From Undaria pinnatifida (taxonomy: Eukaryota; Sar; Phaeophyceae; Laminariales; Alariaceae), in the NCBI GenBank assembly GCA_012845835.1, contig JABAKD010000023.1:13753362-13817361 (forward strand): a DNA stretch of 64,000 nucleotides, read 5' to 3'. Below the pieces are notes generated by a model. That model worked only from the letters and a program-made list of their open reading frames with translations. It was not told the origin of the DNA and made no database searches. The translations under genes and the position numbers were made by a program. Each line of letters opens with the position of its first letter. The stretch's first letter is position 1. This document shows, piece by piece, positions 35,501 through 47,028 of the stretch.

Positions 35501-37189
35501 CTGATACTGTACATCGGGTGAAATATCGGAGCGGGCAAAACAATTTGGGATTGGATCGGGCTATTGAAAACAAAAACGAATTGGAGGGTTTTCCATTCAC
35601 GTCTACTGGGAAACTCGGCCGGGATCCAGACATGTGGCGTAAAGTACCGAAGGCTCCCTTGCTTGTCCCGCAGCCGAAAGTGCGAGAATAAACCCTTGGC
35701 CGCTGGAGAACAGCATGCCAAAAATAAAAAGGTGAAAAATCTCATAGGCATTCACCAGGGTATCGTATACCGAGCACTCACAGAAAGGTACAGAGTAGTC
35801 CCCCCGTCACGACTCTAGATTGGTTGCAGACACTGAACGGCTAATCAATTCGTTTAAGGTGCCGCGGGTGGTCTAAAACCACTCCCCATTCCGGGGTTTT
35901 CGGTTCACTCTTATTTGTCTTTAGCCATTCTTCAAGTGCAGTCAATTATGCCGCATTTTTAACACGCTGCATTCAGACCTACAACCATCGGGTGCCTCCA
36001 CAGACAGCAACAGACACGAGTCTTTACGCGCAGAGTGTCGCATCCACAGAACCTCGTTATTCTATTCAGATTGGCCGCGCGCACGTTTTCAATGGAGGTA
36101 TGGAAACACCTCGACTCTGGGGATGCTTGAGTGGTGTGGTACAAAGTCGTTTAAAATCGTACAAAATCGTCGAAATCCAGAATGCACAGAAGGATAAAAA
36201 AAAATTACCTCCAACCGGAACGCTTGAACTTCACTTAAGGCCAGCCAAACTTAATCCCAAGAAACCAAAGCCCGCAAAACGGAGACACGCTCACTATTAG
36301 GTGCGTGAGGGCATCGGGTATACCGGGTAGCAGGAGTAGGCGACCAGAAATGACCCATGAGGCAATTTTCGGGAAGTCGTATGCCAGCTAGCATCACCAA
36401 ATAAAACAATAATTTGGACCCAACTCCACGATCTGGTACATTTGCAAGGTAGTATGTATCTCTGTGGCCACAGCACGTACGAAGAAACGGCAACCACAAA
36501 ATGTTAGCTGGAGTTTTGCGTCGCGGATATTTTCAAACATCTCGCACACGTACACGAAAAAAGCGCGGCGGACACGATGTTTTGTTGTCATTTGGAGTAA
36601 TCAAGTATTGGGCTACAAGAAGGGCTGAAGAGGGCGATCAAGCTTTGAAATCTTAATTCTAGAGAATCATACGAAACATTTTCGAGTCGCTACCAACAAC
36701 GCACTTCGACCAATCTCCCACAAATCACGACTCCCGAGGGCGGATTTCAGCGAGCCACCGAGGTACCGCGGGAAAGACCTCCTCTAAGACTCTTCTAAGA
36801 AAGCTCACACTGCTGCACTGCTGCACCGTAACCCTTCGGGCCTCGATTTCGTCACAGCGATCGCCGAAAACATTCTACCATCTTACCGTTCTAACAAGTG
36901 TCAACACATCGTGTAGAAACTCTCCGGCTATAATCCGCGCACAAACTCGACTTCTATGAAAAAGTGCCTACGCGCTGATAGTCGCGGGTTTAATACTCCC
37001 TGCCCAACGGACTCAAGTATTACTCCATCACGGCGAGCTGGTATCCGCATCTCCTCTCTCTGGGCGTACATGTACTAATAAGATCCTCTTCTCATGCCAT
37101 GTTAATTTCACAATGACCATGACATACTTGACTGGAGAGGTACTGCTCAATGTGTTTTCGACCAGAGTGTAACTGCCGTACTAATATAT
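32511..37189. other. Unassigned 4.7 kb
   Basis: No conserved domain in any frame. The longest plus frame (33699-34205, 168 residues) starts at GTG and resembles nothing I know. There are short CTG (34570-34615) and CA-rich (34640-34715) tracts and one small hairpin (34823-34849). Exons of an intron-rich gene could be hidden here; I cannot support one. Confidence 0.4.
34823..34849. other. Small perfect hairpin with one bulge
   Basis: ggtgagatcgaa and ttcgatgctcacc pair with a 2-nt loop and one bulged base. The GGTTCGAT string mimics a tRNA T-loop, but no tRNA folds around it. Confidence 0.6.
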
Positions 37190-37515
37190 GACCGGTGGGG
37201 TGTGCGCTTACGGGTGATGGTGCGGATGCTAAAAGCCGGGGTGGTCGAAACACTACTCCACGAGGACGTGACGTGGAGGCCGAACAAGCCTGACTACGAC
37301 ATGCCACGGCAGGTTCACGGCTTCATGCTCCTCCGATGTCTTCGCTGGACGGAAACGGAAGCGCGACGATCACACCCTCCCGTAGACCAATCCACTTTCC
37401 GACACAGGGTCCGAAATCATTAAGGCGACAGTGAGTAAACGGAGGTTTTTATGGCGGGATTCGTGGAACGTGTTGCATAGAAGAAGTGCATGCCACGGAG
37501 GGTGACGTTTGGGGA
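37190..37515 (+). pseudogene. 3' coding fragment of a second LINE copy
   Basis: 37202-37423 encodes LRVMVRMLKAGVVETLL and MLLRCLRW, matching the RT C-terminal region of the LINE at 41790-41990. It continues to a VTFGEL motif near 37500 like that at 42160. It lies directly before the endonuclease of the main LINE, so two copies appear head to tail or this is a remnant. Confidence 0.8.
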
Positions 37516-37593
37516 GCTGGTAGTGTGTAACGGCATGCTGCTGAGAAAATACCCACATGTGCAAGGGTTAGGTCGAGAGCAGGGGAACTCGTC

Positions 37594-38280
37594 GTGGGTA
37601 CGTACAACGTTCGCGCACTTGCTTTCAAGGGCACGAAGGGCATAGGCCATGCCGAGGTGATACTGAAGACTTGCGAGGACGCAGGTTGTGATATCATAGG
37701 GTTGCAAGAGGCGAGGCGCGATGGACAAAGTGCTTTCACGGCGGCGGGGTATGTTGTGTTTTGCTCAGGAGCAGACGGAGGAAATACCGAAAAGAAGGGG
37801 AACAACGGGGTAGGCTTCGCTGTTAGAGAGTCTATCGTGGCAGGGATGGATAAGGGCGACGTCGCGGTTGAGTGCATTAGTGCTAGATTGATGAAGGTTC
37901 ACATCCACAACTCAAAGAGAAATCTAACCGTGTGCCTTTCGTTGTAGGCTACGCTCAAACTCTCGACAAGAGCACCAGCCAAAATGATTGCTTTTGGACT
38001 TCACTTGACGAGGTGGTCAAGGGGGTACCCAGTAGGGACCACCTCCTTGTCGTGATGGACGCAAATGCTCGTACAGGCATGAAGGGATCGGGTGGACCGA
38101 CAGCAATTGGGTGCATACGGACGTGACGAACCGAACGACAACGGAGAGCGACTATTGATTCACGCAACTGATAACAGACTCGCCCTCCTCAACACGTACT
38201 ATGCTACACCTGCTCGAGGTATATTGTACACGTTTCAGAGTCCTAAACTAGGGAAGGCCCAGTACAGGCTTGACTACATA
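37594..38280 (+). pseudogene. LINE endonuclease domain, N-terminal part
   Basis: MGTYNVRALAFKG, CDIIGLQEARRDG (catalytic Glu motif) and, after a frameshift near 37940, LLVVMDANARTG (D-x-N motif), then YRLDYI are typical of APE-type LINE endonucleases. The frame then stops because of the insertion at 38281. The start codon is GTG in this copy. Confidence 0.88.
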
Positions 38281-39537
38281 TTCCCCTTGCCGCCTTGGTA
38301 AGGCATGCTGCGAAGCATGCCCTAGCAGGCTTGTAGCGAGTGGGGGGGGTCGTTCTGGCGGGTGTAAGGCCGGACTCACCCTCAAGGAGCGATACCTTCT
38401 TGCTGCTGCGTGTGGCCGCGAGGCTGAGGCGTGGCGGTAGAGTTGGGTCGTAAGTGGTGCGTTAGGCATGGTCACCTACAATTCGCGCGTCTTTTTAGGC
38501 AGCAGCGGCGGAGCAGCAATGCTTATCGGGATGCTCGTGCGCGGAAGCAGGCGTAACCACGAGCCACACTACGACGCAGTCTCGGTTTGCGTGGAGTGAA
38601 CTGCGCCAGCAGGAGGCTGGATTCGACGACGAAGGAGGAGGGCGACTGGCCGCCGACGAGCGGGGAAGAGACGGATTGAACTCTCCCTGAACGAGATTTT
38701 TTGCTTTTCAGATCAGCACCGCAAGCTGCGTGGAGAATTTTTTTTTGGGGGACGGGGGAGAAGGGGAATCGATTGGAATTGAGTGTCAACAAGAACTAGT
38801 GCGAAGGAGCGGGCCGATTGAGCTAAGGCGATGAGGCGGCCATGGAGAACCACAGCAGGAGGATGGCACACGGAGACCCACGACCCGCATGCACACCATC
38901 ATTACGGGAGCAGCGATCGTCTTTGTTTTAGTTTTTTTTACGAGGCAGTAGTACAATATGTTGATTACGTCACTGATCTTTGTAGAGTTGGTAGAGTTGT
39001 ATACCATTCATGGGGAACGACCCCCCGCAATTTGCAATTTTCAGGCACGGGCGTAGTAGCTGCGCTGCAACATGTCAAGTAACTCGGGAAGGCGGGGCGA
39101 TCATTGATATTTGTATCATGGTTTCTGGTTCGGTTGCTCTTGTTTCACTGCATGCCCGTGCGTCGTCACTCCGACAGCATTCCAGAGAGCAGGCGCGTTC
39201 GTCCGTGCTCACGATTACCGTGCGGTTCGTACGGTGCAGGCAGCTCAACCGCTGTAGTTTGTAGCCGCGAGTTGATTACTTGTGGGAACGGGGAAACTCT
39301 ATGCTGTAGTTGAGTGGATACCCGCGGCCATAGAGTTCAGCTTGCACATTGGACCTTTTCACTTGTGCGCCTCTTCGTATCGTGCGTTCTAGGCGAGAAA
39401 GCGTAGTATTTCCCGGACAAATTTTTATTTCAATTGGTTTTTCGGATCTTCCTAGGGCTCCAGCACCTTTGTGTGACCACGGACTCTAGATCTTCGACAA
39501 GAGTTACTGTGAGACAGACAACAAACAACAAACAACA
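38281..39537 (+). mobile_element. 1.26-kb non-LTR insert with (CAA)n-like tail
   Basis: Flanked by the 5-bp duplication acata (38276-38280 and 39538-39542), it splits the LINE endonuclease. Removing it plus one acata rejoins the LYTF...LDYI block to the ILTRQVDRRLVRNV block in frame. It ends gacagacaacaaacaacaaacaac, and its last 70 bp contain TGTGACCACGGACT and gagttactgtgaga, closely matching the LINE's own 3' end. It encodes no long protein, so it looks like a non-autonomous (SINE-like or 5'-replaced) partner copied by the LINE machinery. Confidence 0.82.
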
Positions 39538-41464
39538 ACATACTGACACGGCAAGTGGATAGACGATTGGTGCGTAATGTCACTGTGCGGACCCCACCCA
39601 GGAGAACGCTGAGTCAGACCATAACCTCGTATCCGGAAATATTCGCCGTTTGGGCCGCATCGCACCAAATCGTCCAAAGAGAGCCATCAAAAACCGGCGA
39701 GCTATTGATCTACCGAGATTAGTGGCGGACCCGCATCTCCGGATGAATTTCCAACAAGCGATAGCAGCCAAGCTGGCCTCTCCGATACCCCGTATTAATG
39801 CCGGAAGCGTTGATGACATGACCTCGGTACTAACCAAGGCGCTACTGTCGAATGCGGCCGACATAGCGCCCCCTATTCGGCGCAAACAAGTACCGAGGGG
39901 CTGGTGTGCGACTGAGGAGACGAAAGCGGAGTTGAATGCACGATGGTAGGATAGGGAAGACGCGAGGAAACGGGTCCGTTCTGCTTCAAACGATCGTGGC
40001 CTACGGCGAGCCTTGAAGGCGACCACCAAACAGCTGAAACGCACGGCAGAAGCTGTACAGAGGTTCTTCAAAGATTACGTTAGCCAACTCGAAGAGCGTA
40101 TCCGAAATAGTAGCCATTTGGCTTCTACAAACACCTAAAGGGGATGTATGTGGAAGGGAAGAGGACGCTTGGCTCGCAGTACATCAAGGACGAGGAAGGT
40201 CGATTGCCGCGGGGTAATGCCCTCGTCCGCGAGCGGTGGGTGAGGTGGTTTCACAAACTGCTTAGCACCAAGTCGCCGACCCTTGACTCGAGGATTGTGG
40301 ACGAGCGCAAGCAGTGACCCCCGTTCAGACTACTGGACGACGTCCTGTTTAGGCACGAGTAAGAGGAGGCGATCCGTGCGTTGGCGAACCGAAAGGCGGT
40401 AGGGCCCGATGGTCTCCCCGCCGAGCTCTTGAAGGTTTTGGCCGACGAAGGAGAATCGAACACTCTCGGAAGGTTCCACGACATCATCGTCGCTGTGTGG
40501 ATGGGAGGTGGCATGCCGCAACGATGGAAAGATGCAACGATTAAGGGGATTCACACAAAGGAAAGATCGGACTGAATGTGGCAATTATCATGCATCTCCC
40601 TCGTGGCTCACGCCGGCGAAGTACTCCTCAAAGTCATCGCGGGTCGCCTGAGTGACTATTGCGAACGCGAGAACATTCTGCCGGATGAACAGGCCGGGTT
40701 CGGACCCTAACGCTTGACGGTTGACATGATGTTCGCAGTACGACGACTGCAGGAACTGGCGCGGAAGAAAGACACCCCCTTGTACTTGTGCTTGATCGAC
40801 CTCACCAAAGCATATGAATCCGTCGACCGAACCCTTCTGTGGGAATTCCTTGCTCGTGTTGGCGTGGTGTGCCACCGAGAATGCTCGCCGTCATCCGCCA
40901 ATTCCACTACGGCATGAACGCATGCGTGCGGTTGGATGATGGAGAGTGCTCGGATAATTTCGACGTGGGGCAAGGTCTCAGGCAAGGATGCGTGCTCGCG
41001 CCACTTCTTTCAAACTCTTTTTCACGGCGGTTCTGCGTGTGGCCGAGAAACACTTCCTCGCTGATGCAGCCTTCACGGACAACATGGTGCAGCTCCAACG
41101 AAAGAAGGAGAAAGGCGAGAAGAAGGATACCTCACGCACAGGCAAAGTCGACGGACGGAGGGGGAAGGAGGAGGAGGAGGAGGTGCAGAGATTGTGGGGT
41201 GTGCTGTACGCGAACGATCCGGGCAGCGTGTCGCGATCATCAGAAGAGCTGGAGAAGATGATGACGGTAATTGTGACTGCGTGCTCGACGTTGGGGCTTA
41301 CGGTCCCCGAGGTTAAAACAGAGACATTGTGCCTGCAAACCAAAGGGGGGGGGGAAGGTGTCGTTCACAATCAATGCAGCCAGCCAGGTATACAAACAAA
41401 CAATGGAGATTGTGTGCTTGGGCGGGGCTATCACCGCAGACAGAGACCTGAGCATTGATTGATC
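39538..41464 (+). pseudogene. LINE endonuclease end, linker and reverse transcriptase
   Basis: Endonuclease end at 39539-39640 (the SDHNLV region is readable with a shift), then linker 39650-40136. RT motifs are LANRKAVGPDGLPAELLK (40381-40434), [15 protein letters not shown] (near 40790-40830), [14 protein letters not shown] (near 40970-41010) and the catalytic box LYANDP (near 41203-41220), where YADD is expected. The Asp-to-Asn change and several stops make it inactive. It is interrupted at 41465 by a MITE. Confidence 0.88.
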
Positions 41465-41706
41465 CTACGATGGCCCCCCTAAAAACCAGCGAGTTTCTTT
41501 ACCGAACGTTCCGTGGCTGCTCGACGCAAGGAAGGATACTGTCGGAAGAAAAGTAGCCATATAGTTTCTTGCATGCAAAAGTCTAACGATCGGTGACGTC
41601 GGGGTGTCGAGGGACACCGTATTTCAGGAGATACGACTGGGAGTTGGTTTTGAAACCGGCGATTTCGTTACAGAAAAGGGTGTCGGTGTTGGGGGGGCTA
41701 CCGTAG
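41465..41706. mobile_element. 242-bp MITE related to 15064-15350
   Basis: Ends CTACGATGGCCCCCC and GGGGGGGCTACCGTAG are inverted and match the family in the DIRS element. Internal blocks (aaccagcgag, ctgctcgacgcaagga, ggtgacgtcgggg, accgtatttcag) also match. No target duplication is visible. It disrupts the LINE RT C-terminal region. Confidence 0.85.
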
Positions 41707-42587
41707 AACGACTCCATTAGAATAATGCGACGTCTGCAGAGGGCCTGGGCGTACTTCCAGCGGTACAAGATTGAAATTTATGATCGCCCGGGTGTGCGCT
41801 TACGGTTGAAGGTGCGGTTGCTGAAAGCTGAGGTGGCCGAGACACTTCTTTACGGTTGCATGACTTGGAGCCCGAACAAGCTTGACTATGACCGGCTACG
41901 ACGGGTTCACCACTCCATGCTCCTCAGATGCCTCGGATGGCGGAAACGTAAGCGCGACGACCACACCCTGTGTAGTTGTCGTTGTCTTACATTAACTCTT
42001 GTAAAAAATGTAGAGTCCGTGGTCACACAAAGGTCCTATCGTACGCCGACGCGCTCGCCAAGACAGTTTCCGAGAGCAGACAGGCGATAGCGCGCGAACG
42101 GAGGATATTGTTTGCGGGATGAGTAGCACGTATGGGGGAGGAGCGTCTGCGACAGAGGGTGATGTTTAGGGAACTTGTTAGGGGTAAGGGCTACTCAGGG
42201 GGGCAAGAAAAAGACTGGATGACTCATCTGAAGGAGGATATGTCGGTCTTTGGAATGAAATTCGAAGGGTGGCGAAAGGCTGCTCAGAAGGCCGGCAGAT
42301 GGTTTCGACGAGTAGAGGAGGGAGCCGAGTTGTTCATGCGGAATTGGCATGAGAAGGAGAGACGCAAAGCTGCAGAGCGACGTGCAAAGGCTGCGGCAGC
42401 GCCATCCATCGTCGGCATCTCTCGGCGGCCGGGGGAAGGGGGGGAGGGGGGAGGGAGGGAGGGGGGAGAGGGGGAGGGGGGGGGAGGGGGAAGGGGGGGC
42501 GTCCTGTCCAAGAGACTGAAGTCTGGGTCTGGCCATCATCGTCTTGAAATATGTGGGCCTTCCAATGGTCGTCACAAGATAGCGTAA
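41707..42587 (+). pseudogene. LINE RT C-terminal region
   Basis: Contains RLQRAWAYFQRYKIEIYDRPG, VAETLLYGCMTW and a basic, Arg/Lys-rich region (VEEGAELFMRNWHEKERRKA), ending in a Gly-rich stretch encoded by G-rich repeats at 42430-42500. A 68-bp insert at 41971-42038 breaks the frame after KRDDHTL. Confidence 0.82.
41971..42038 (-). repeat. 68-bp 3'-end fragment of the (CAA)n-tail family
   Basis: On the minus strand it reads cctttgtgtgaccacggactc ... gagttaatgtaagacaac, the terminal part of the element at 38281-39537. Removing it joins DHTL to SYADALAKTVSE in frame. An extreme 5'-truncated insertion is the simplest reading. Confidence 0.8.
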
Positions 42588-42599
42588 GACCGCCCTGGC

Positions 42600-43067
42600 T
42601 TCTTCGCCATGTTGCGATCTCTCCCCAGTGCGATTGGTGATGCACTTGATACCCTCTAGGAGCCCAAAGCCGTCTTTAGTCAGTCCGTAGGGGCTGCTCC
42701 TATGACATTTTTTCTCTTTTCCTTTCCTTGCTTCCCCTTCTTGTATTGTTTTTTTTTGCTTTTCTTTTCTTGTCTTTTTTTTGTCTTTCCTTTTCGTTCC
42801 TTTTCTTTTTCGTTCTTCGATTTAATGTATTTTCTTTCCTTTGTTTCTTTTTTTCAAATTGACTTGCGTCTATCGTGCGTATGCGTAGTGATAGGTACTA
42901 CGTGCCATATATGCGTGGTAGTCTTCTTTGGGTGGCAAGCGGTCATTTTATCCAGGCGCGAGTAGTGAGACGTATGCACCAGTATGGACCTGGCACATCG
43001 TAGGCTGACTCTCGATTTCACTTATATATGTTTCTGGTGGAGGCATGAATTGCGTCAGCTGTGATAT
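42600..43067 (+). other. LINE 3' UTR, first part
   Basis: Pyrimidine-rich (42700-42850), then ggtggaggcatgaattgcgtcagctgtgatat. Homologous in inverted orientation to 43068-43680, and the last part recurs at 63880-63910. Confidence 0.85.
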
Positions 43068-43797
43068 GTTGTTCTCACATTAACTCGCATAATCAAGTCC
43101 GCGGTCACAGGACAGGCTCCAGCCACTCTGGGCTGAGGAATACCCAGGGAAAAAACACAAACAAACCAAAGGTGGTACACGCATATATCGCAGCTGACGC
43201 AATTCATGCCTCCACCAGAAATATATAAAAGAGAAATCGGGAGTCAGCCTACGAGGTGCCACACTGGTGATAGGTTTCACTACTCGCGCCAGGAAAAACC
43301 GACTATACTGCTTGCAACCCAAGCAAGACTACCATGTATATATTGCACGTAGTACCCATGACTACGCTTACGTACGACAGACGCAAGTCAATTGGAAAAA
43401 AGAAACAAAGAAAAGAAAAGAAAAGAAGATAAAGGAAAGGAGATAAAACACAAGGAAGCGAAAACACGAAAAAAGCAAAGGAAAGGAAACAAAAGACAAG
43501 ATCGGCAACGAAAGACAAGACAAGAAGAGGAAGCAACGAGAGGAAAAGAGAGAAAAAAGTGTCATACTAGCAGACCCTCGGAACTGACTGAAGACGGCAT
43601 TAGGCTCAAAGAGGGTATCAAGTGCATCATTAATAGCACTGGGGAGAGAACGCAACATGGCTAAGAAGTCAGGGCGGTTTTACGCTGTCTTGTGACGGCC
43701 ATTGGAGGCCCACTAATTTCAAGACGATGATGGCCAGGCCCAGACTTCAGTCTCTTGGGCATGCCCCCCCCCCCCCCCCCCTCCCCCCCCTCCCTCC
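43068..43797 (-). mobile_element. 5'-truncated LINE copy inserted in the LINE 3' UTR
   Basis: On the minus strand this is the last part of the same LINE, from the G-rich tract through the 3' UTR to gtgagaacaac. It interrupts the plus-strand 3' UTR after gctgtgatat (43067). The plus copy resumes at about 43798 with atatgcgtttaccacc and runs to the (CAA)n tail. The result is a long imperfect inverted repeat, 42490-43067 against 43080-43775. Confidence 0.88.
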
Positions 43798-43997
43798 TCT
43801 ATATGCGTTTACCACCTTTGGTTGGTTTTTGTTTTTTTCCTGGGGTATTCCTCCGCCCCAGAGTGACTGGAGCCTGTCCTGTGACGACGGACTTGATTAT
43901 GCGAGTTAATGTGAGAACAACAACAACAACAACAACAACTCTGTATATTACAACAGTAGTACAAAATACTACCAGGTATTAAATACTGAAATTCAGG

Positions 43998-45757
43998 CTA
44001 TTTCTTACACAGTCCGATTTGTCAGCCGAAAACGGCCTTTTCGATTGAAGCCACAATCGGGCTTTCTTAAGCCATTTCTTATGCAGTCGGATTAGTCAGT
44101 CGGAAACGGCCTCTTTCGACTGAAGCCCAAATCGGGCTTTCTTACGCAGTCGAAAAAGGACTTTTTCGACTCAACTTTTTTCGACTGAGAATTCCTACTG
44201 GCGGATCCAGTCGAAAAACTCGACTTTTTCAACTGGATCCTCCAGTCGAAAAACTCAGTCGAAAAAGTTTTACACGTGTTTTTTGAACCGATCGCATCGC
44301 CCATCCCACCACCAAACACACACCCACACGGCCACACGGCCACACACCCATACCAGGTACCACACTGCAGTATCATACAAGGCGCTGACGCTGGCTTGGC
44401 TATCCCAGCTGTTGCTTCTCGCAGCAAGTCAGCGTGGCGCATTCCTAGTTCCGCTCGCCAGCAGCGTGTATCACACGTCACCAGTATAGCGCGCGTTATC
44501 GATGCCAATTTGTCAAGAACGGCTACGCCTGCTGTAGCTTTGGCGGCTCTCGGCTGAATGCCACACCACGAACGTAGCTTTGGCGGCTTTCGGCTAAGCC
44601 CAATGCCACCAACCTGCTTGGACGAAGGTTCCTCGTGCCTGAAGCACGCGTTGCTCGCGAAGAACGCGTGAAGCACAGAGCTGCCAACCGATTTTCGACT
44701 GCTATTCCCTCACACCAACCGCCTTTAGGAAGATCACAAGAAGAAAAAAAATCTACTCGACTGACGATAAGGAGAAGGACCAGAAGAACCCAGTCGAAAA
44801 AAAGCCTAGTCAAAAAGAGGCGTTTTCGGCTGGCGGAATCCGACTGTGTAAGAAACGGCCTCACACAGTCGAAAAAGAGCTTTTTGGACTCAACTTTTTC
44901 GACCGAGTTTTCCGGGTGGGGGGTCCAGTCCAAAAGAATGACTATTTTGACTGGTTCTGCCAGTCGAAAAGCTCAGTCGAAGAAGGTGCACACGTGCTTT
45001 TTAAACCAATCGCATCGATTATCCCACTACAAAGCACACCCACACACCCGTGCCACGCACCACACAGCAGTATCGTACCACAGCGCCGACGCTGGCTTGG
45101 CTATCATTGCTGTTGCTTTTCGCCGCAAGTCAGCGCTCGCCAGCACCGTGTAGCACAGGAAGACAGCAGTGCGCGGTATCGATGCCGATTTGCCAAGAAC
45201 GGCTACGCCTACTGTATGTAGCCTTGGCGGCTCTCGGCTGAGTGCAACGCCACACACGTAACTTTAGAGGCTTTCGGCTAATAAAGTCCAACGCCACCAA
45301 CTCTCTTGGACGATGGTTCGTCGCGTGCAAAGCCCGCGTTGCTCGCGGGGAAGGCGCTAGGCACAGAGCTGCCAACCGAACTTCCACTGCCATACAGCAG
45401 TACAGCAGTACTCCTACACACCATCCTCTACGAAGGAAGAGCACACAATATATTTAAAATCGACTCGACTGACGATAAGAAGAAGGACAAGAATAACCCA
45501 GTCGAATAAAAAGTCCAGCCGAAAGGGGTCGTTTCCGACTGGCGGAATCCGACTGTCCTCTTTTCAAATCGACTCGACTGACGATAAGAAGCAGCATTAG
45601 GCCATTTCTTATACAGTCGGATTTGTCGGTCGATAACGGCCATTTTCGACTGACACCCAAATCGAGCTTTCTTGTACTACAGTCGAAAAAGGGCTTTTTC
45701 GATCAACTTGTTTCGACTGAGAATTCCGACTGGCGGATCCAGTCGACAAACTCGACA
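43998..45757. repeat. Palindromic CAGTCGAAAAA tandem array
   Basis: Three palindromic modules of about 80 bp (starting near 44146, 44864 and 45677) contain agtcgaaaaa facing tttttcgact plus ggcggatccagtcg. About 75-bp leaders (aaatcgggctttctta type) occur at 43998, 44071 and 45600. Two bodies of about 520-550 bp (near 44276-44820 and 44995-45540) are related copies, with anchors cgctggcttggctat and aagaacggctacgcct. No protein is encoded. The period is about 720-810 bp. Confidence 0.85.
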
Positions 45758-46284
45758 ATCCTACCAGAGTGCTATCACGACAGGCAGCAGAGCTTTTTTC
45801 ATTCGCGCACCACGAACCTCGATGTCATCGACTTCGGGAACTCAAGCGCACCAACCTGTCAACGACAATGCTACCAGTGCTATCAAGACAGGCAGCAGAG
45901 CTTTTTTCATTAGCGTGGCTTTGCGACGACCATTCTTGTACGAGTCTACAGCGCGACGCACGCACACGACGGCACCGCGGCGAAAATCGAAACGGCGAGG
46001 AAACTTCACGGGAATGGCTAGGGGAATGGCTAGCCACACCCGGTGTAGGGGTGGTTCTGCTCGAACACATCATACCTCAGACTCAGCAATCCGGCGCTTG
46101 TTCCGTAGATGAGGCCCTCTCCGTAGAAAAGCAGCTATATCTTGGGGATGCAGATTGCAGGCTTCGTTTGCCACGGGTTTTTATATATTGTGACGGCACA
46201 CTGCTCCCAGGGCGGTGTGCCATCCGGCCCCTATCCCTAATTGCTAGGACGCCCATCAAGAACGGTAGAAACGTGTAGGTTTCT
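45758..46284. other. Spacer with a 44-bp direct repeat
   Basis: 45765-45802 and 45876-45912 share gtgctatca, gacaggcagcagagc and ttttttcatt, spaced about 108 bp. An open frame at 45769-46278 (169 residues) matches nothing I recognise and is probably chance. Confidence 0.55.
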
Positions 46285-47028
46285 TGATAGGATGCTGGTT
46301 GTCAGTTGAGCAGAGCGATGCTCAGTGCTGCTGTGCTGAGGCCGCCTGATGTGCTGAGAGTGCTGGTTCGCAGTGTTGACGCAGTATCTCGAATCAAGAA
46401 GTGGTTTATTGTCTGTCATTACTGTCTCAATGAGGCTGGGGAGAAAACACGACTGACAACATGTGCGCGTGCTCCCTGCTCGTCCCGTCCTCACGACCTT
46501 GCTGTGAATCTACCCGCTTCAACCACCTATCTCGTACTCTTTAGCAGCTAACCTCCATCCTGTGCCGCTCTATCCTCTGGCTCCCTGCCCAACTAGCCAT
46601 CCCTCAGCCCTACCCTGGGCCATGTCCGCTACAAGAGACCAGTGCCACCATAAGAGTCCGGGCGGTCCGGGTGATTTTCCGTTCAGTTTTGAACATATTC
46701 TACCTTGTTTTCAGTACAATTTCAAACATCCTCCTATTCAAATCCAACAGGTGCATGTTCCTAGATCTCACGTAGAGACTGCTGTTGATAGGTCTACTGC
46801 TGCCTCACCAGCTCTCTCCTGGCCCTGCCCCTTCGTACCTCCACAGTCTTTCGCTAGACCTAGAAGAAACAACTTCAATTATTCCCAATTTGCCATACTC
46901 CCCTTTTCCCTAGACAAACATCCCAATATTTTCCAGTTGAAACCCGCTTGTTTGTTACACAAAAATCTGAATGAAACCAAGTTGTTGATTGTTGATGCCA
47001 AAAGCTAGAGAAAACCAATCTCACCACA
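46285..47028 (-). repeat. 3' LTR of element D
   Basis: About 744 bp; on the minus strand it starts TGTGGTGAGATTGG and ends CCTATCA. Clearly homologous to 57723-58505 with substitutions and indels. Confidence 0.9.

Larger units (their letters stand above)
37590..43939 (+). mobile_element. APE-type LINE (non-LTR retrotransposon), decayed, multiply interrupted
   Basis: The plus strand encodes an apurinic-endonuclease-like domain, an RT, a basic C-terminal region and a 3' UTR ending at a (CAA)n tail (43916-43939). It is interrupted by inserts at 38281-39537, 41465-41706, 41971-42038 and 43068-43797. Frameshifts and stops occur throughout. No clear target duplication of the whole element was found; the 5' end is taken where the endonuclease begins. 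Confidence 0.88.

Noticed and set aside
43998-45757. CRISPR-like array
   Set aside because: Repeats are long, imperfect and palindromic with related, not unique, spacers; eukaryotic context.
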